Positions 1 through 7,440 of a stretch of 64,000 bases of DNA are shown in pieces. Every line of letters starts with the position of its first letter. Position 1 is the first letter of the stretch. The translations under genes and the position numbers were made by a program. The notes below the pieces were generated by a model. That model made no database searches, was not told where the DNA came from, and saw only the letters and a program-made list of their open reading frames with translations. This stretch comes from Pseudomonas sp. Irchel 3E13 (GTDB taxonomy: Bacteria > Pseudomonadota > Gammaproteobacteria > Pseudomonadales > Pseudomonadaceae), in NCBI RefSeq assembly GCF_900187455.1, contig NZ_FYDX01000025.1, positions 1 through 64,000 on the forward strand, read 5' to 3'.

Positions 1-127
1 CGATTACATCGAGATGTTCTATAACCCTAAACGCCGACACAGCAGTGCTATGCAGCTGTCTCCAGTAGAGTATGAGAAACGCTATTTCCTGAGCTTGGAG
101 AGTGTCTAGGAAACCAGGGGCGATTCA
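1..127 (+). mobile_element. Right end of an IS3-family insertion sequence (cut by window edge)
   Basis: The window opens inside an IS3-family element. It contains the end of the transposase gene and then a terminus reading AAACCAGGGGCGATTCA on the plus strand, which ends at about 127. Past that point the sequence becomes integrase coding on the other strand, which fixes the junction. The other end lies outside the window, so neither the target duplication nor the intactness of the element can be judged. Confidence 0.75.
2..109 (+). CDS. IS3-family transposase OrfB, C-terminal end (partial)
   Basis: Only the last 35 codons are present. They read DYIEMFYNPKRRHSS, then a QLSPVEYE-like stretch, then a stop at 107-109. 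This is the typical C-terminus of the IS3-family DDE integrase-like OrfB, with the YNxxRRHSS signature after the last catalytic glutamate. The 5' part lies upstream of the window. The product would act on the terminal repeats of its own element. The family assignment rests on this short tail, but the motif is distinctive. Confidence 0.8.
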   Translation, partial: DYIEMFYNPKRRHSSAMQLSPVEYEKRYFLSLESV

Positions 128-296
128 TAGTCAGCCATTACCTGGGCCGCACGCTTCTGCTCCTTGCGCTGGCCGCAGGGATTGATGCCTTCCGCAACCA
201 GCGCACGCGCTTCATCCCGGCTGGCGCGCGCCTCCTTGAGGCCGACCTGCGGATAGCTACCCAGAGACATGCGTTGCTGCCTGCCAAACCAGTAGT
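128..296 (-). pseudogene. P4-type tyrosine integrase, second N-terminal fragment (disrupted)
   Basis: The minus strand encodes FGRQQRMSLGSYPQVGLKEA and then ARASRDEARALVAEGINP and an RKEQKRAAQ-like stretch. This is the second half of the arm-DNA-binding domain (DUF4102) of P4/CP4-like integrases. Removing IS66 and one copy of its target duplication joins this reading frame exactly to the fragment at 2680-2811, giving WHFRYYW followed by FGRQQR. The frame then runs into the IS3-family end at 127, so the catalytic domain is missing from this locus. The gene is dead as it stands. Confidence 0.85.
289..296. repeat. IS66 target-site duplication, left copy (CCAGTAGT)
   Basis: CCAGTAGT directly precedes the IS66 left terminus. 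The same eight bases directly follow the right terminus at 2680-2687. An 8-bp duplication is the usual size for the IS66 family. Confidence 0.92.
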
Positions 297-327
297 GTAA
301 GCGCCCGGCGAACTCACCTTGCGTGAG

Positions 328-1863
328 TCAGGCCGGCACCCACTGATGCGGCAGCAATTGCCCGATCTCACTGGCCCGCTGTGTCGGCAGCCGTGTCAGC
401 ACATCCTTGAGATAGGCATACGGATCATGCCCATTCATGCGTGCCGATTGGATCAGGCTCATGATTGCAGCCGCCCGTTTGCCACTGCGCAGCGACCCGG
501 CAAACAACCAGTTCGAGCGACCAAGTGCCCATCGTCGTATCTGATTCTCGACTTGGTTGTTGTCGATGGGCACAGCCCCATCGTCCAGGTAGCGCGTCAG
601 CGCTACCCAGCGTTTCAGGCTGTAATCGAGGGCTTTAGCTGTGGCTGATCCGTTGGGCACCAAGTCACGCTGGGCCAACATCCAGTCATGCAGTGTTTTG
701 ATGATCGGTACCGCCATTTCCTGACGTATTCGCCAACGATCTTCATCACTCATGTCCCGCGCTTGGCGTTCGACCTCGTACAACCCGCCAATCGAGTGCA
801 GCGCTTGTTCGGCCAGCTGACTTTTGTTCGCCACGTGCAGATCGAAAAACTTGCGACGAGCGTGAGTCATACAGCCGATTTCAGTGATGCCTTGCTCAAA
901 ACCGGCCTTGTATCCAGCGAAGTCGTCGCAGACCAGCTTGCCCTTCCAATCACCCAGGAAGTTGCGTGCGTGCTCGCCAGCACGGCTTGGGCTGAAGTCG
1001 TAAACCACCGCTTTGAGCGCCGAAAACGGCGTAGTGCTGTAGGCCCAGACGTAGGCCCGGTGGGTTTTCTTCTCGCCCGGCGCAAGCATTTGCACGGGTG
1101 TTTCATCGGCGTGGATCACGCCCTGGCTCAGCACTGCTTCACGCAACGCATCGACCAGCGGGTGGAGTCGCACGCCGGCTTGCCCGACCCACTGGGCCAA
1201 GGTCGAGCGAGCGATTGCCAGCCCGGCGCGGCCAAAGATTTTCTCCTGCCGATACAGCGGCAGGTGATCGGCAAATTTGGCCACCATCACGTGAGCCAGC
1301 AAGCCTGCGGTCGGGATACCTTTGTCTATAACCTGCGCCGGTACCGGCGCCTGGATTAGTGTTTCGCACTGACGGCAGGCCCATTTGCCACGCACATGTT
1401 GCTCGACGGTAAACACGCCCGGCGTGTAATCCAGCTTCTCGCTAACGTCTTCACCGATGCGTTGAAGTTGGCAGCCACAGGCACACTGGGTGCTTTCTGG
1501 TTCATGACGAATCACCTTACGTGGAAACTGCGGCGGTAATGGCGCACGTTTGGGTGACTGCCGTAGTTCGGCCTGTGGCGCTGCTGGGAGGAGCTGTTTT
1601 AGCTCGGCCTCGATAGCTTCAAGGTCTGTGTCGAGCAGGTCATCCAGCAAGCTGCTTTGCGCTGGACTGATTTGCTCGCTGCGCTTGGCAAACTTGTGCC
1701 GTTTGAGCAGGGCAATTTCGTAAGTGAGCTGCTCAATGACGATTTGATCGTTCTGGATCTTTCTGCTCATCGCCTCGACCTGGGACTGCAACTGCAACGC
1801 CTGTGCCGCCAAGGCACGAAGCTGTTCCGGGGTCATCTGGTCGAGGTTGGGCGAGGAAGTCAT
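328..1863 (-). CDS. tnpC: IS66 family transposase TnpC
   Basis: The 511-residue protein is the DDE transposase of the IS66 element. The start chosen is the ATG giving MTSSPNLDQMTPEQ, the usual N-terminus; an upstream extension would have no homologous content. An N-terminal coiled-coil/leucine-zipper segment lies at about residues 10-60. A CxC-x(n)-CxxC zinc-binding region (CACGCQL, then CRQC) follows at about 125-170. The catalytic core comes next, with VIHADETPVQ (first Asp), LVCDDFAGYKAGF (second Asp) and a VENQIRRWALGR stretch holding the Glu. Length is normal for TnpC. It lies downstream of tnpA and tnpB and probably shares their transcript. Confidence 0.95.
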   Translation of the reverse strand: MTSSPNLDQMTPEQLRALAAQALQLQSQVEAMSRKIQNDQIVIEQLTYEIALLKRHKFAKRSEQISPAQSSLLDDLLDTDLEAIEAELKQLLPAAPQAELRQSPKRAPLPPQFPRKVIRHEPESTQCACGCQLQRIGEDVSEKLDYTPGVFTVEQHVRGKWACRQCETLIQAPVPAQVIDKGIPTAGLLAHVMVAKFADHLPLYRQEKIFGRAGLAIARSTLAQWVGQAGVRLHPLVDALREAVLSQGVIHADETPVQMLAPGEKKTHRAYVWAYSTTPFSALKAVVYDFSPSRAGEHARNFLGDWKGKLVCDDFAGYKAGFEQGITEIGCMTHARRKFFDLHVANKSQLAEQALHSIGGLYEVERQARDMSDEDRWRIRQEMAVPIIKTLHDWMLAQRDLVPNGSATAKALDYSLKRWVALTRYLDDGAVPIDNNQVENQIRRWALGRSNWLFAGSLRSGKRAAAIMSLIQSARMNGHDPYAYLKDVLTRLPTQRASEIGQLLPHQWVPA

Positions 1864-1926
1864 GCCGCCGATTGTGCCAGAGCAGGCACGGGGCAACGAC
1901 AAGTAGACCGGCCAAATGGCCGGCGT

Positions 1927-2262
1927 TTACAGCAGGCGGATCACACCGCCTGCACCGACGCGCTGCCATGGCAGGCCCAGCACCAAGGCCTGGAGTTGTT
2001 CGCTGTCGAGTTCGACCTCGCAGCCATGGCGAATGCCAGGCCAGTGGAACTTGCCTTGATTCAGTCGTCGCGCGGCAAGCCAGACTCCCACGCCGTCGTG
2101 CACCAACACTTTCATTCGGTTAGCCCGGCGATTGGCGAACAAGTAAGCGCAGTGCGGCTTCGCCGCACCGAACACCGCGATCACCCGGGCTAATGCCGTC
2201 TCGGTGCCGGCGCGCATGTCCATGGGGTCGGTGGCCAGCCAGATCGCATCGATGCGGATCAT
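1927..2262 (-). CDS. tnpB: IS66 family accessory protein TnpB
   Basis: The 111-residue product begins MIRIDAIWLATDPMDMRAGT and contains CAYLFANRRANRMKVL and DGVGVWLAARRLNQGKF, all signatures of the IS66 Orf2 (TnpB) family. Its ATG overlaps the tnpA stop codon, a sign of translational coupling. TnpB is needed for IS66 transposition along with TnpC, but its molecular role is not settled. Any upstream extension of the frame would run into tnpA coding sequence, so this start is preferred. Confidence 0.93.
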   Translation of the reverse strand: MIRIDAIWLATDPMDMRAGTETALARVIAVFGAAKPHCAYLFANRRANRMKVLVHDGVGVWLAARRLNQGKFHWPGIRHGCEVELDSEQLQALVLGLPWQRVGAGGVIRLL

Positions 2263-2579
2263 TGAACAACAGCCCGGATAAATTGTGCGCAGCCCTCGGG
2301 ATCTGAGGTTGGCCATTTCACCGTGATCACTTGCCCAGCCATGGGCAACTCGATGATCACTGACGTTTCGGCTGGCCGTTTAGGTGCGGCTTTTAGCGGG
2401 ACGAATGCCGGTAGTGAAGCTGCTGCGGGCGGGTCTCGAAAGAACGGCATCCATTTGCGGATGACGTTGGCATTAATGCCGTGGCTGATGGCGACACTGG
2501 ACACAGTTGCGCCAGGTTGCAGGCATTCCTGAACGACCTGGGCTTTGAATGGTTTCGGATAAGAGCTTCGTTGGCGCAT
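2259..2579 (-). CDS. tnpA: IS66 family accessory protein TnpA
   Basis: The 106-residue protein has an N-terminal helix-turn-helix of the transposase_8/IS66 Orf1 type: RRSSYPKPF-like start, then QECLQPGATVSSVAISHGIN and ANVIRKW. The C-terminal half is a short beta-rich tail. It is the first gene of the tnpABC unit, starting about 100 bp inside the right end of the element. It probably binds the element ends or assists the transposase, which is an inference from the HTH. Confidence 0.92.
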   Translation of the reverse strand: MRQRSSYPKPFKAQVVQECLQPGATVSSVAISHGINANVIRKWMPFFRDPPAAASLPAFVPLKAAPKRPAETSVIIELPMAGQVITVKWPTSDPEGCAQFIRAVVQ

Positions 2580-2679
2580 GGAAATCCTGGCAATAAGGGT
2601 GATCGCGTCCGCTTAAAAATACGCGGACACCATCGCCCTTAATGCTGGAGTTCGGAAGGTGACTTGGCCGGACGCTTAC

Positions 2680-2687
2680 CCAGTAGT
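2680..2687. repeat. IS66 target-site duplication, right copy (CCAGTAGT)
   Basis: This is an exact copy of the octamer at 289-296, next to the right terminus of IS66. It is also part of the integrase coding sequence, encoding Tyr-Tyr-Trp on the minus strand. Confidence 0.92.
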
Positions 2688-2811
2688 AGCGGAAATGCCA
2701 GATCTTGCTGCCGCCTGAAGAGACGTAGAGGGACAGCCCATCGGCGTCAGTGAGGGAGTAAGTGGTGCCGGTGACCCGGGCATGCCGGACGGCCATATCA
2801 GAAAGTGCCAT
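2680..2811 (-). pseudogene. P4-type tyrosine integrase, N-terminal fragment (split by IS66)
   Basis: The fragment holds the first 44 codons, beginning MALSDMAVRHARVTGTTYSL and running through a GLSLYVSSGGSKIWHFRYYW stretch. This is the start of the DUF4102 arm-binding domain of P4-like integrases. A good Shine-Dalgarno (CAGGAG, 7 nt upstream) supports the ATG. The frame is interrupted at the Trp codon by IS66 and continues at 288-128. The gene reads away from the 3' end of tRNA-Gly, 234 bp away and in the same orientation. This is the classic arrangement of an island integrated into a tRNA. Confidence 0.9.
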
Positions 2812-2979
2812 AACAAGCTCCTGAGCGGGGTCAGGAACCAGATGCTTGTCACATTGCCCAAGCAGCTCCAGCGTCAATCCGCTTCAGCATCCCACCGGAT
2901 CAGGCACTGAATTCGTGTACTTAATCGTGTACTTAAAATGCGCGGATACTGGTGGTTTTCAGCGGTTTCGGCAGAAACG

Positions 2980-3006
2980 AAAAAAGGACCCGAAGGTCCT
3001 TTTTTC
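2980..3006 (-). terminator. Rho-independent terminator downstream of tRNA-Gly
   Basis: The sequence AAAAAAGGACC-CGAA-GGTCCTTTTTT forms a perfect hairpin with A and T tracts on both sides, so it could work in both directions. It lies about 40 bp past the 3' end of the tRNA and would end its transcript. The CGAA tetraloop is typical of strong terminators. Confidence 0.88.
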
Positions 3007-3045
3007 TTGGCTACAGCACTCTATTGAATCCTGTAGCGCCATGTT

Positions 3046-3121
<76 letters not shown>

Positions 3122-3187
3122 GTCGTCTTGATGGTGGCCATTTTATAGTTTTGAAATATTTCGTCAACCCCTTGATTCAAAAAAGTT

Positions 3188-3748
3188 TTATTTTTTTTCT
3201 GAACCTTCCCGCAGGTGCGGCCAGGCGGCCCGCAGGTACTGCACCATCGACCAGAGGGTCAGGCCCGCGGCGATAATCAACAAGGCATAACCCAGAACCA
3301 CCCAGGTGCTGAGCGTCGCCGGGTTGGCCAGCAAGATGACCAGCGCCAGCATCTGCGCCGCGGTCTTCCATTTGCCCAGATTCGACACCGCGACATGCGC
3401 CCTCGCCCCGATCTCGGCCATCCATTCGCGCAACGCGGAAACGACGATCTCACGACCGATGATCACCGCCGCCGGCAAGGTCAGCCACAAGTTGGCGTGA
3501 ACCTGCACCAGCAGCACCAGCGCCACCGCGACCATCAGCTTATCGGCCACCGGATCGAGGAAGGCCCCGAACGGCGTGCTCTGCTCCAGGCGCCTGGCCA
3601 GGTAGCCGTCGAGCCAGTCAGTGGCGGCGGCAATGGCGAATACGCTACTGGCAGCTACATAGCTCCAGTGGTACGGCACGTAGAACAGCAGAATGAAGAT
3701 CGGGATGAGCAGGACACGAAGAACGGTAAGCAGATTCGGAATATTCAT
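3188..3748 (-). CDS. pgsA: CDP-diacylglycerol--glycerol-3-phosphate 3-phosphatidyltransferase
   Basis: PgsA makes phosphatidylglycerophosphate from CDP-diacylglycerol and glycerol-3-phosphate, the committed step to phosphatidylglycerol and cardiolipin in the inner membrane. The 186-residue protein is normal in length and begins MNIPNLLTVLRVLLIPIF. It has the CDP-alcohol phosphotransferase motif DG-x2-AR-x8-G-x3-D-x3-D, seen as DWLDGYLARRLEQ then GAFLDPVADK at about residues 43-70. Several hydrophobic segments follow. It lies 32 bp after uvrC in the same direction and may share its transcript. Confidence 0.97.
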   Translation of the reverse strand: MNIPNLLTVLRVLLIPIFILLFYVPYHWSYVAASSVFAIAAATDWLDGYLARRLEQSTPFGAFLDPVADKLMVAVALVLLVQVHANLWLTLPAAVIIGREIVVSALREWMAEIGARAHVAVSNLGKWKTAAQMLALVILLANPATLSTWVVLGYALLIIAAGLTLWSMVQYLRAAWPHLREGSEKK

Positions 3749-3780
3749 CGGGACAACTGGCTGCGAGGTGAGCGGGCATT

Positions 3781-5604
3781 CTACTCGCTATGCAGGCTGT
3801 CATAAATCGACTCGGCGAGCTTTTTGCTGATTCCCGGTGCCTTGGCGATTTCTTTCGCGCTGGCGCGGGATAATTCCTGCAAGCCACCGAAGTGTTTGAG
3901 CAGGTCGCGACGGCGTTTTGGCCCGACGCCCGCCACATCTTCCAGACTCGAGGTACGCCGCGCCTTGCCACGCCGGGCACGGTGGCCGGTGATGGCGAAG
4001 CGGTGGGCTTCATCGCGAATCTGCTGGATCAGGTGCAGCGCCGGCGAGTCGCCGCGCAGGGTGAATTCGTGCTGGACGTCGTTGAGGTACAGCGTCTCGA
4101 AACCGGCCTTGCGGGTCACGCCCTTGGCCACGCCGAGCAGGGTCAGGTCCGGCACGGCCAGCGCCTGCATGACATCGCGGGCCATGTTCAACTGGCCCTT
4201 GCCGCCGTCCACCAGCAAGACGTCCGGCAGTTTGCCTTCGCCATCCTTGATCCGACCGAAGCGCCGGGTCAGGGCCTGCTGCATGGCGGCGTAATCATCG
4301 CCAGCAGTCACGCCTTCGATGTTGTAGCGACGGTAGTCGGACTTCAGCGGTCCTTCCGGGCCGAACACCACGCAGGACGCCACGGTGGCTTCGCCGCTGG
4401 AGTGACTGATGTCGTAGCACTCCAGGCGCTGCGGCACTTCCGGCAAGCCCAGCACCTCAGCCAGCGCCTCGAAGCGCGACGCCATATGTTGACGGTTGGC
4501 CAGGCGCGCACCCAATGCCTGCTCGGCGTTGGTCACGGCCAGTTGCTGCCAGCGGGCGCGGGTTCCGCGAACCCGGTGGCTGATGGCCAGCTCGCGACCG
4601 CGCAGGGTTTCCAGCGCCGAGCGCAGCGCATCGAAGTCTTCGTGCACCACGTTGACGATCAATTCCGCCGGCAGCTCGCGCTCGGCGTTGCCCAGGTAGT
4701 ACTGGGCGAGGAAGGCCGACATGACTTCGGCCACCTCCTCCTCGATGCCCACCTGGGGAAAGAAATTCTTACTGCCCAGCACTCGCCCGCCACGCACGCT
4801 GATCAGGTGGACACAGGCGCCGCCTGGGTTGACGAAGGCCGCCACTACGTCCACGTCGCCACTGCCGCCCTCCATGCTCTGCTGGTCCTGGACCCGCCGC
4901 AGCAGGGCGATCTGGTCGCGCAGTTCGGCGGCCTTTTCGAACTCCAGGCTCATCGCGGCCTTTTCCATGTCGGCATTGAGTTCGTTGGTCAGTTGATGGC
5001 TTCGCCCCTCGAGGAACATCACCGAGTGACGTATGTCCTCGGCATACTCTTCTGGCTCGACAAAACCGACGCAAGGCGCCTTGCAACGCTTGATCTGATA
5101 TTGCAGGCAAGGCCGGGTGCGGTTGGCGTAGTAGCTGTCCTCGCACTGACGAACATGAAACGCTTTCTGCAGCAGGCTCAGGCTTTCGCGGATCGCCCCA
5201 GCGCTGGGATAAGGCCCGAAGTACCGGCCCTTCTGTTTCTTGGCGCCACGGTGGATGCCCAGCCGTGGGAAAGCGCCGTCAGACAGGAACACATAGGGAT
5301 AGGACTTATCGTCGCGCAGCAGGATGTTGTAGGGCGGGCGCCATTCCTTGATGAGGTTCTGCTCAAGCAGCAGGGCCTCGGTTTCGCTGGCGACGATGGT
5401 GGTCTCGACCTGAGCGATATGACCAACCAACGCCGCCGTCTTCGGCGCCAGGCCGGTCTTGCGAAAGTAGCTGGCCAGGCGCTTCTTGAGGTTCTTGGCC
5501 TTGCCGACATAAAGCAGGCGGCCGTCCGCGTCGAACATCCGGTAGACACCCGGACGGCCGCTGCAGGTCGCTAGAAAAGCACTTGGATCAAACGCGGGGG
5601 TCAT
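3781..5604 (-). CDS. uvrC: Excinuclease ABC subunit C
   Basis: UvrC makes the dual incisions in nucleotide excision repair after UvrA/UvrB load on damage. The 607-residue protein has an N-terminal GIY-YIG nuclease domain (GVYRMFDADGRLLYVGKAKN at about residues 19-38), which makes the 3' cut. The UvrB-binding UVR motif is near residue 205, and a four-cysteine-type segment (RPCLQYQIKRCKAPCVG) precedes it. The RNase-H-like 5' nuclease contains ECYDISHSSG and LLVDGGKGQL. Tandem HhH motifs close the protein (VAGVGPKRRRDLLKHFGG). It starts 2 bp after the gacA stop, the conserved gacA/uvrY-uvrC pairing. Confidence 0.98.
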   Translation of the reverse strand: MTPAFDPSAFLATCSGRPGVYRMFDADGRLLYVGKAKNLKKRLASYFRKTGLAPKTAALVGHIAQVETTIVASETEALLLEQNLIKEWRPPYNILLRDDKSYPYVFLSDGAFPRLGIHRGAKKQKGRYFGPYPSAGAIRESLSLLQKAFHVRQCEDSYYANRTRPCLQYQIKRCKAPCVGFVEPEEYAEDIRHSVMFLEGRSHQLTNELNADMEKAAMSLEFEKAAELRDQIALLRRVQDQQSMEGGSGDVDVVAAFVNPGGACVHLISVRGGRVLGSKNFFPQVGIEEEVAEVMSAFLAQYYLGNAERELPAELIVNVVHEDFDALRSALETLRGRELAISHRVRGTRARWQQLAVTNAEQALGARLANRQHMASRFEALAEVLGLPEVPQRLECYDISHSSGEATVASCVVFGPEGPLKSDYRRYNIEGVTAGDDYAAMQQALTRRFGRIKDGEGKLPDVLLVDGGKGQLNMARDVMQALAVPDLTLLGVAKGVTRKAGFETLYLNDVQHEFTLRGDSPALHLIQQIRDEAHRFAITGHRARRGKARRTSSLEDVAGVGPKRRRDLLKHFGGLQELSRASAKEIAKAPGISKKLAESIYDSLHSE

Positions 5605-5606
5605 GT

Positions 5607-6248
5607 TCAGAGGTTGGCGTCAACCATGCCGTGGCGGACGGCCAGCAAGGTGAGTTCCACATCGCTGGTGACCGAAAGTTTCTCGAATATCCGGTAACGG
5701 TACGTGTTCACGGTTTTCGGCGACAAGCACAGCTTGTCGGAAATGATCTGGACCTTCTGACAACCAACGATCATCAGTGCGATCTGGATCTCCCGTTCCG
5801 ACAGGCTGTCGAACGGCGAGGCGTTCTTGGGCTCGAAGGATTTGAGCGCCAGTTGCTGGGCGATCTGCGGACTGATGTAGCGCTGGCCGGCGAAAACCAG
5901 ACGAATGGCCTGGACCATTTCGTCGAGACCGGCGCCCTTGGTCAGATAGCCAGCGGCACCGGCCTGCAACAGGCGCGTGGGAAACGGATCTTCCTCGCAG
6001 ACGGTCACTGCAACCACCTTGATGTCAGGGTGGCTGCGCAACAGTTTGCGGGTCGCTTCAAGGCCGCCGATACCGGGCATTTTCACGTCCATCAGGACCA
6101 CATCGGGCTTGAGCTCGCGGGTGACCTTCAGCGCCGTTTCACCGGAATCGGCCTCGCCCACTACCTGCAGACCGTCGATGTCGGCCAGCATGCGGGTAAT
6201 ACCGGTACGAACCAGATCGTGATCATCGACCACCAGAACCCTAATCAA
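5607..6248 (-). CDS. gacA: Response regulator GacA (TTG start)
   Basis: GacA is the LuxR/FixJ-type response regulator of the GacS/GacA system, which activates the RsmX/Y/Z small RNAs and so controls secondary metabolism, biofilm and often type VI secretion. The 213-residue protein has an N-terminal receiver domain (VDDHDLV acidic pocket; VVLMDVKMPG with phospho-acceptor Asp54) and a C-terminal HTH (SEREIQIALMIVG, LSPKTVNTYRYRIFEKL). The start is TTG at 6246-6248 (LIRVLVVDD), preceded by GAGGTG at suitable spacing. An upstream ATG in frame at 6294-6296 would add a tail unlike GacA proteins. Coupling to uvrC is conserved. Confidence 0.96.
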   Translation of the reverse strand: MIRVLVVDDHDLVRTGITRMLADIDGLQVVGEADSGETALKVTRELKPDVVLMDVKMPGIGGLEATRKLLRSHPDIKVVAVTVCEEDPFPTRLLQAGAAGYLTKGAGLDEMVQAIRLVFAGQRYISPQIAQQLALKSFEPKNASPFDSLSEREIQIALMIVGCQKVQIISDKLCLSPKTVNTYRYRIFEKLSVTSDVELTLLAVRHGMVDANL

Positions 6249-6382
6249 GCAGACACCTCGCCTTACGGTCTGAATTGGATCCCGCCACCTTATCAAAAAA
6301 TTGCGTGGTGGACCTAACAGAATGCGTCACAAATATGACGTCAAATTACATAAATTCGACTACGAAAACGCCACTTGTCTGA

Positions 6383-6736
6383 TCAGGCAGATACCACTTT
6401 GCCTACAGGCTTTGGAATTGTTCCTGCCAGACTCTCAAGCAAATGTCTTACAGCCTGCTGATCCGCGGGCTGTAGCCGCCGGTAGCAGTCCAACAGGTGA
6501 TTCTCGCCGGGACGCAGATTGTCCAGCACGGCCGGGGTCGGCACCCCACTCAGTACATAGAGGGCATCGACGCCGTTGGCCGCCACTGCGGCCAGGTAAT
6601 CAGCCCGCGGCGTACGTTCGCCGCTTTCATACTTGCCTTGAGCGTTGGGCTCCACGCCACCGATGTCACCGAAAGCTCGCTGGGTGAGACCCAACCGCTC
6701 GCGCTCTGCCCTGAGACGTAATCCTATTCCCTTCAT
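6383..6736 (-). CDS. Small XRE-family transcriptional regulator
   Basis: The 117-residue protein starts MKGIGLRLRAERERLGLTQR and has an N-terminal Cro/C1-type helix-turn-helix at about residues 3-60. The recognition region is TQRAFGDIGGVEPNAQGKYE, followed by SGERTPRADYLAAVAANGVD. The rest is a short C-terminal segment with no enzymatic motif. The inner ATG is chosen because it begins the HTH fold; the upstream ATG at 6763 would add nine residues. It lies 134 bp upstream of gacA in the same direction. Its target is unknown, and it resembles the solitary XRE regulators common in Pseudomonas. Confidence 0.85.
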   Translation of the reverse strand: MKGIGLRLRAERERLGLTQRAFGDIGGVEPNAQGKYESGERTPRADYLAAVAANGVDALYVLSGVPTPAVLDNLRPGENHLLDCYRRLQPADQQAVRHLLESLAGTIPKPVGKVVSA

Positions 6737-6870
6737 TTGAATACATATTCCTTTGCAATACACCCACTAAAGGGTAGAAAACCCGGCACATCCGCTGCGC
6801 CGTCAACAATCTTGAACTATGCACGGGATGCGATTTGCAGCACAAGACGCCCTGCCCCTTTCGATGCGGG

Positions 6871-7302
6871 TCAATGCGACGTTAGTTGCATACGCACGAA
6901 ACATTCGTCCTCGCCCTGCTCTACAAAGCCTTCGCGCAGATAGAGGTGGCGGGCCGGATTGCTCTTGAACACGGTCAAGCGCAGCCACCGCAACCGCCGC
7001 TGCGCAGCCCAGGCGTCAAGTTCCCGCAACACCCAAGCGCCAATACCTTGGCCCCGCGCCGACTCGACTATATGCAATTCGCGGATATACAGCGCCTTGC
7101 CGTCCTGGCTCAGGCTGCAAAAACCCACCAACACCTCGCCGTCCATCACCCGCCATTGCTCACGCCAGTTCCAGGCCTGGTCGAATGCCTCATCCAGCCA
7201 CAACAGATTGTACTGGCAGTAGTAGCGCAGCATCCCGCGCCGGGTCAGGTCACGGGCGAAAGGCAGGTGTTCCGCGCTGGCGGGAGTGAGGTGAAGATTC
7301 AC
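6871..7302 (-). CDS. GNAT family N-acetyltransferase
   Basis: The 143-residue protein has the GNAT fold: an N-terminal beta-alpha segment, the ELHIVESARGQGIGAWVLRE stretch (acetyl-CoA pyrophosphate loop R/Q-x-x-G-x-G/A at about residues 85-105) and a C-terminal NPARHLYLREGFVEQGE motif. It would move an acetyl group from acetyl-CoA to an amine, but the substrate cannot be read from the sequence. No operon partner is apparent. It is divergent from the PiT gene at 7441. Confidence 0.88.
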   Translation of the reverse strand: MNLHLTPASAEHLPFARDLTRRGMLRYYCQYNLLWLDEAFDQAWNWREQWRVMDGEVLVGFCSLSQDGKALYIRELHIVESARGQGIGAWVLRELDAWAAQRRLRWLRLTVFKSNPARHLYLREGFVEQGEDECFVRMQLTSH

Positions 7303-7440
7303 GGGGCGTCCTTCTGGTTGCCGCTGAGCTTAGCGATTGCCCATGGGGTTTCGTTGATCCCCGTCAGGGTGGCTGCTGAAGGCAATTGTATGCTGGCTTT
7401 GTGCCAGGCATGAGCCTGAAATTCCACTCCGGACCCTCTC

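Larger units (their letters stand above)
297..2679 (-). mobile_element. Complete IS66-family insertion sequence
   Basis: The element is 2383 bp. Its left end reads GTAAGCGCCCGGCGAACTCA and its right end, read inward, GTAAGCGTCCGGCCAAGTCA. These are imperfect terminal inverted repeats starting with GTAAGCG. It carries the standard three genes tnpA, tnpB and tnpC on the minus strand and is flanked by an exact 8-bp duplication. All three ORFs appear open, so it looks recently inserted and possibly active. There is no passenger gene. Confidence 0.95.

Noticed and set aside
1..3045. CRISPR array or prophage near the integrase remnant
   Set aside because: No spaced repeats and no phage structural genes are present. 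The region holds only two insertion sequences and the integrase fragments.
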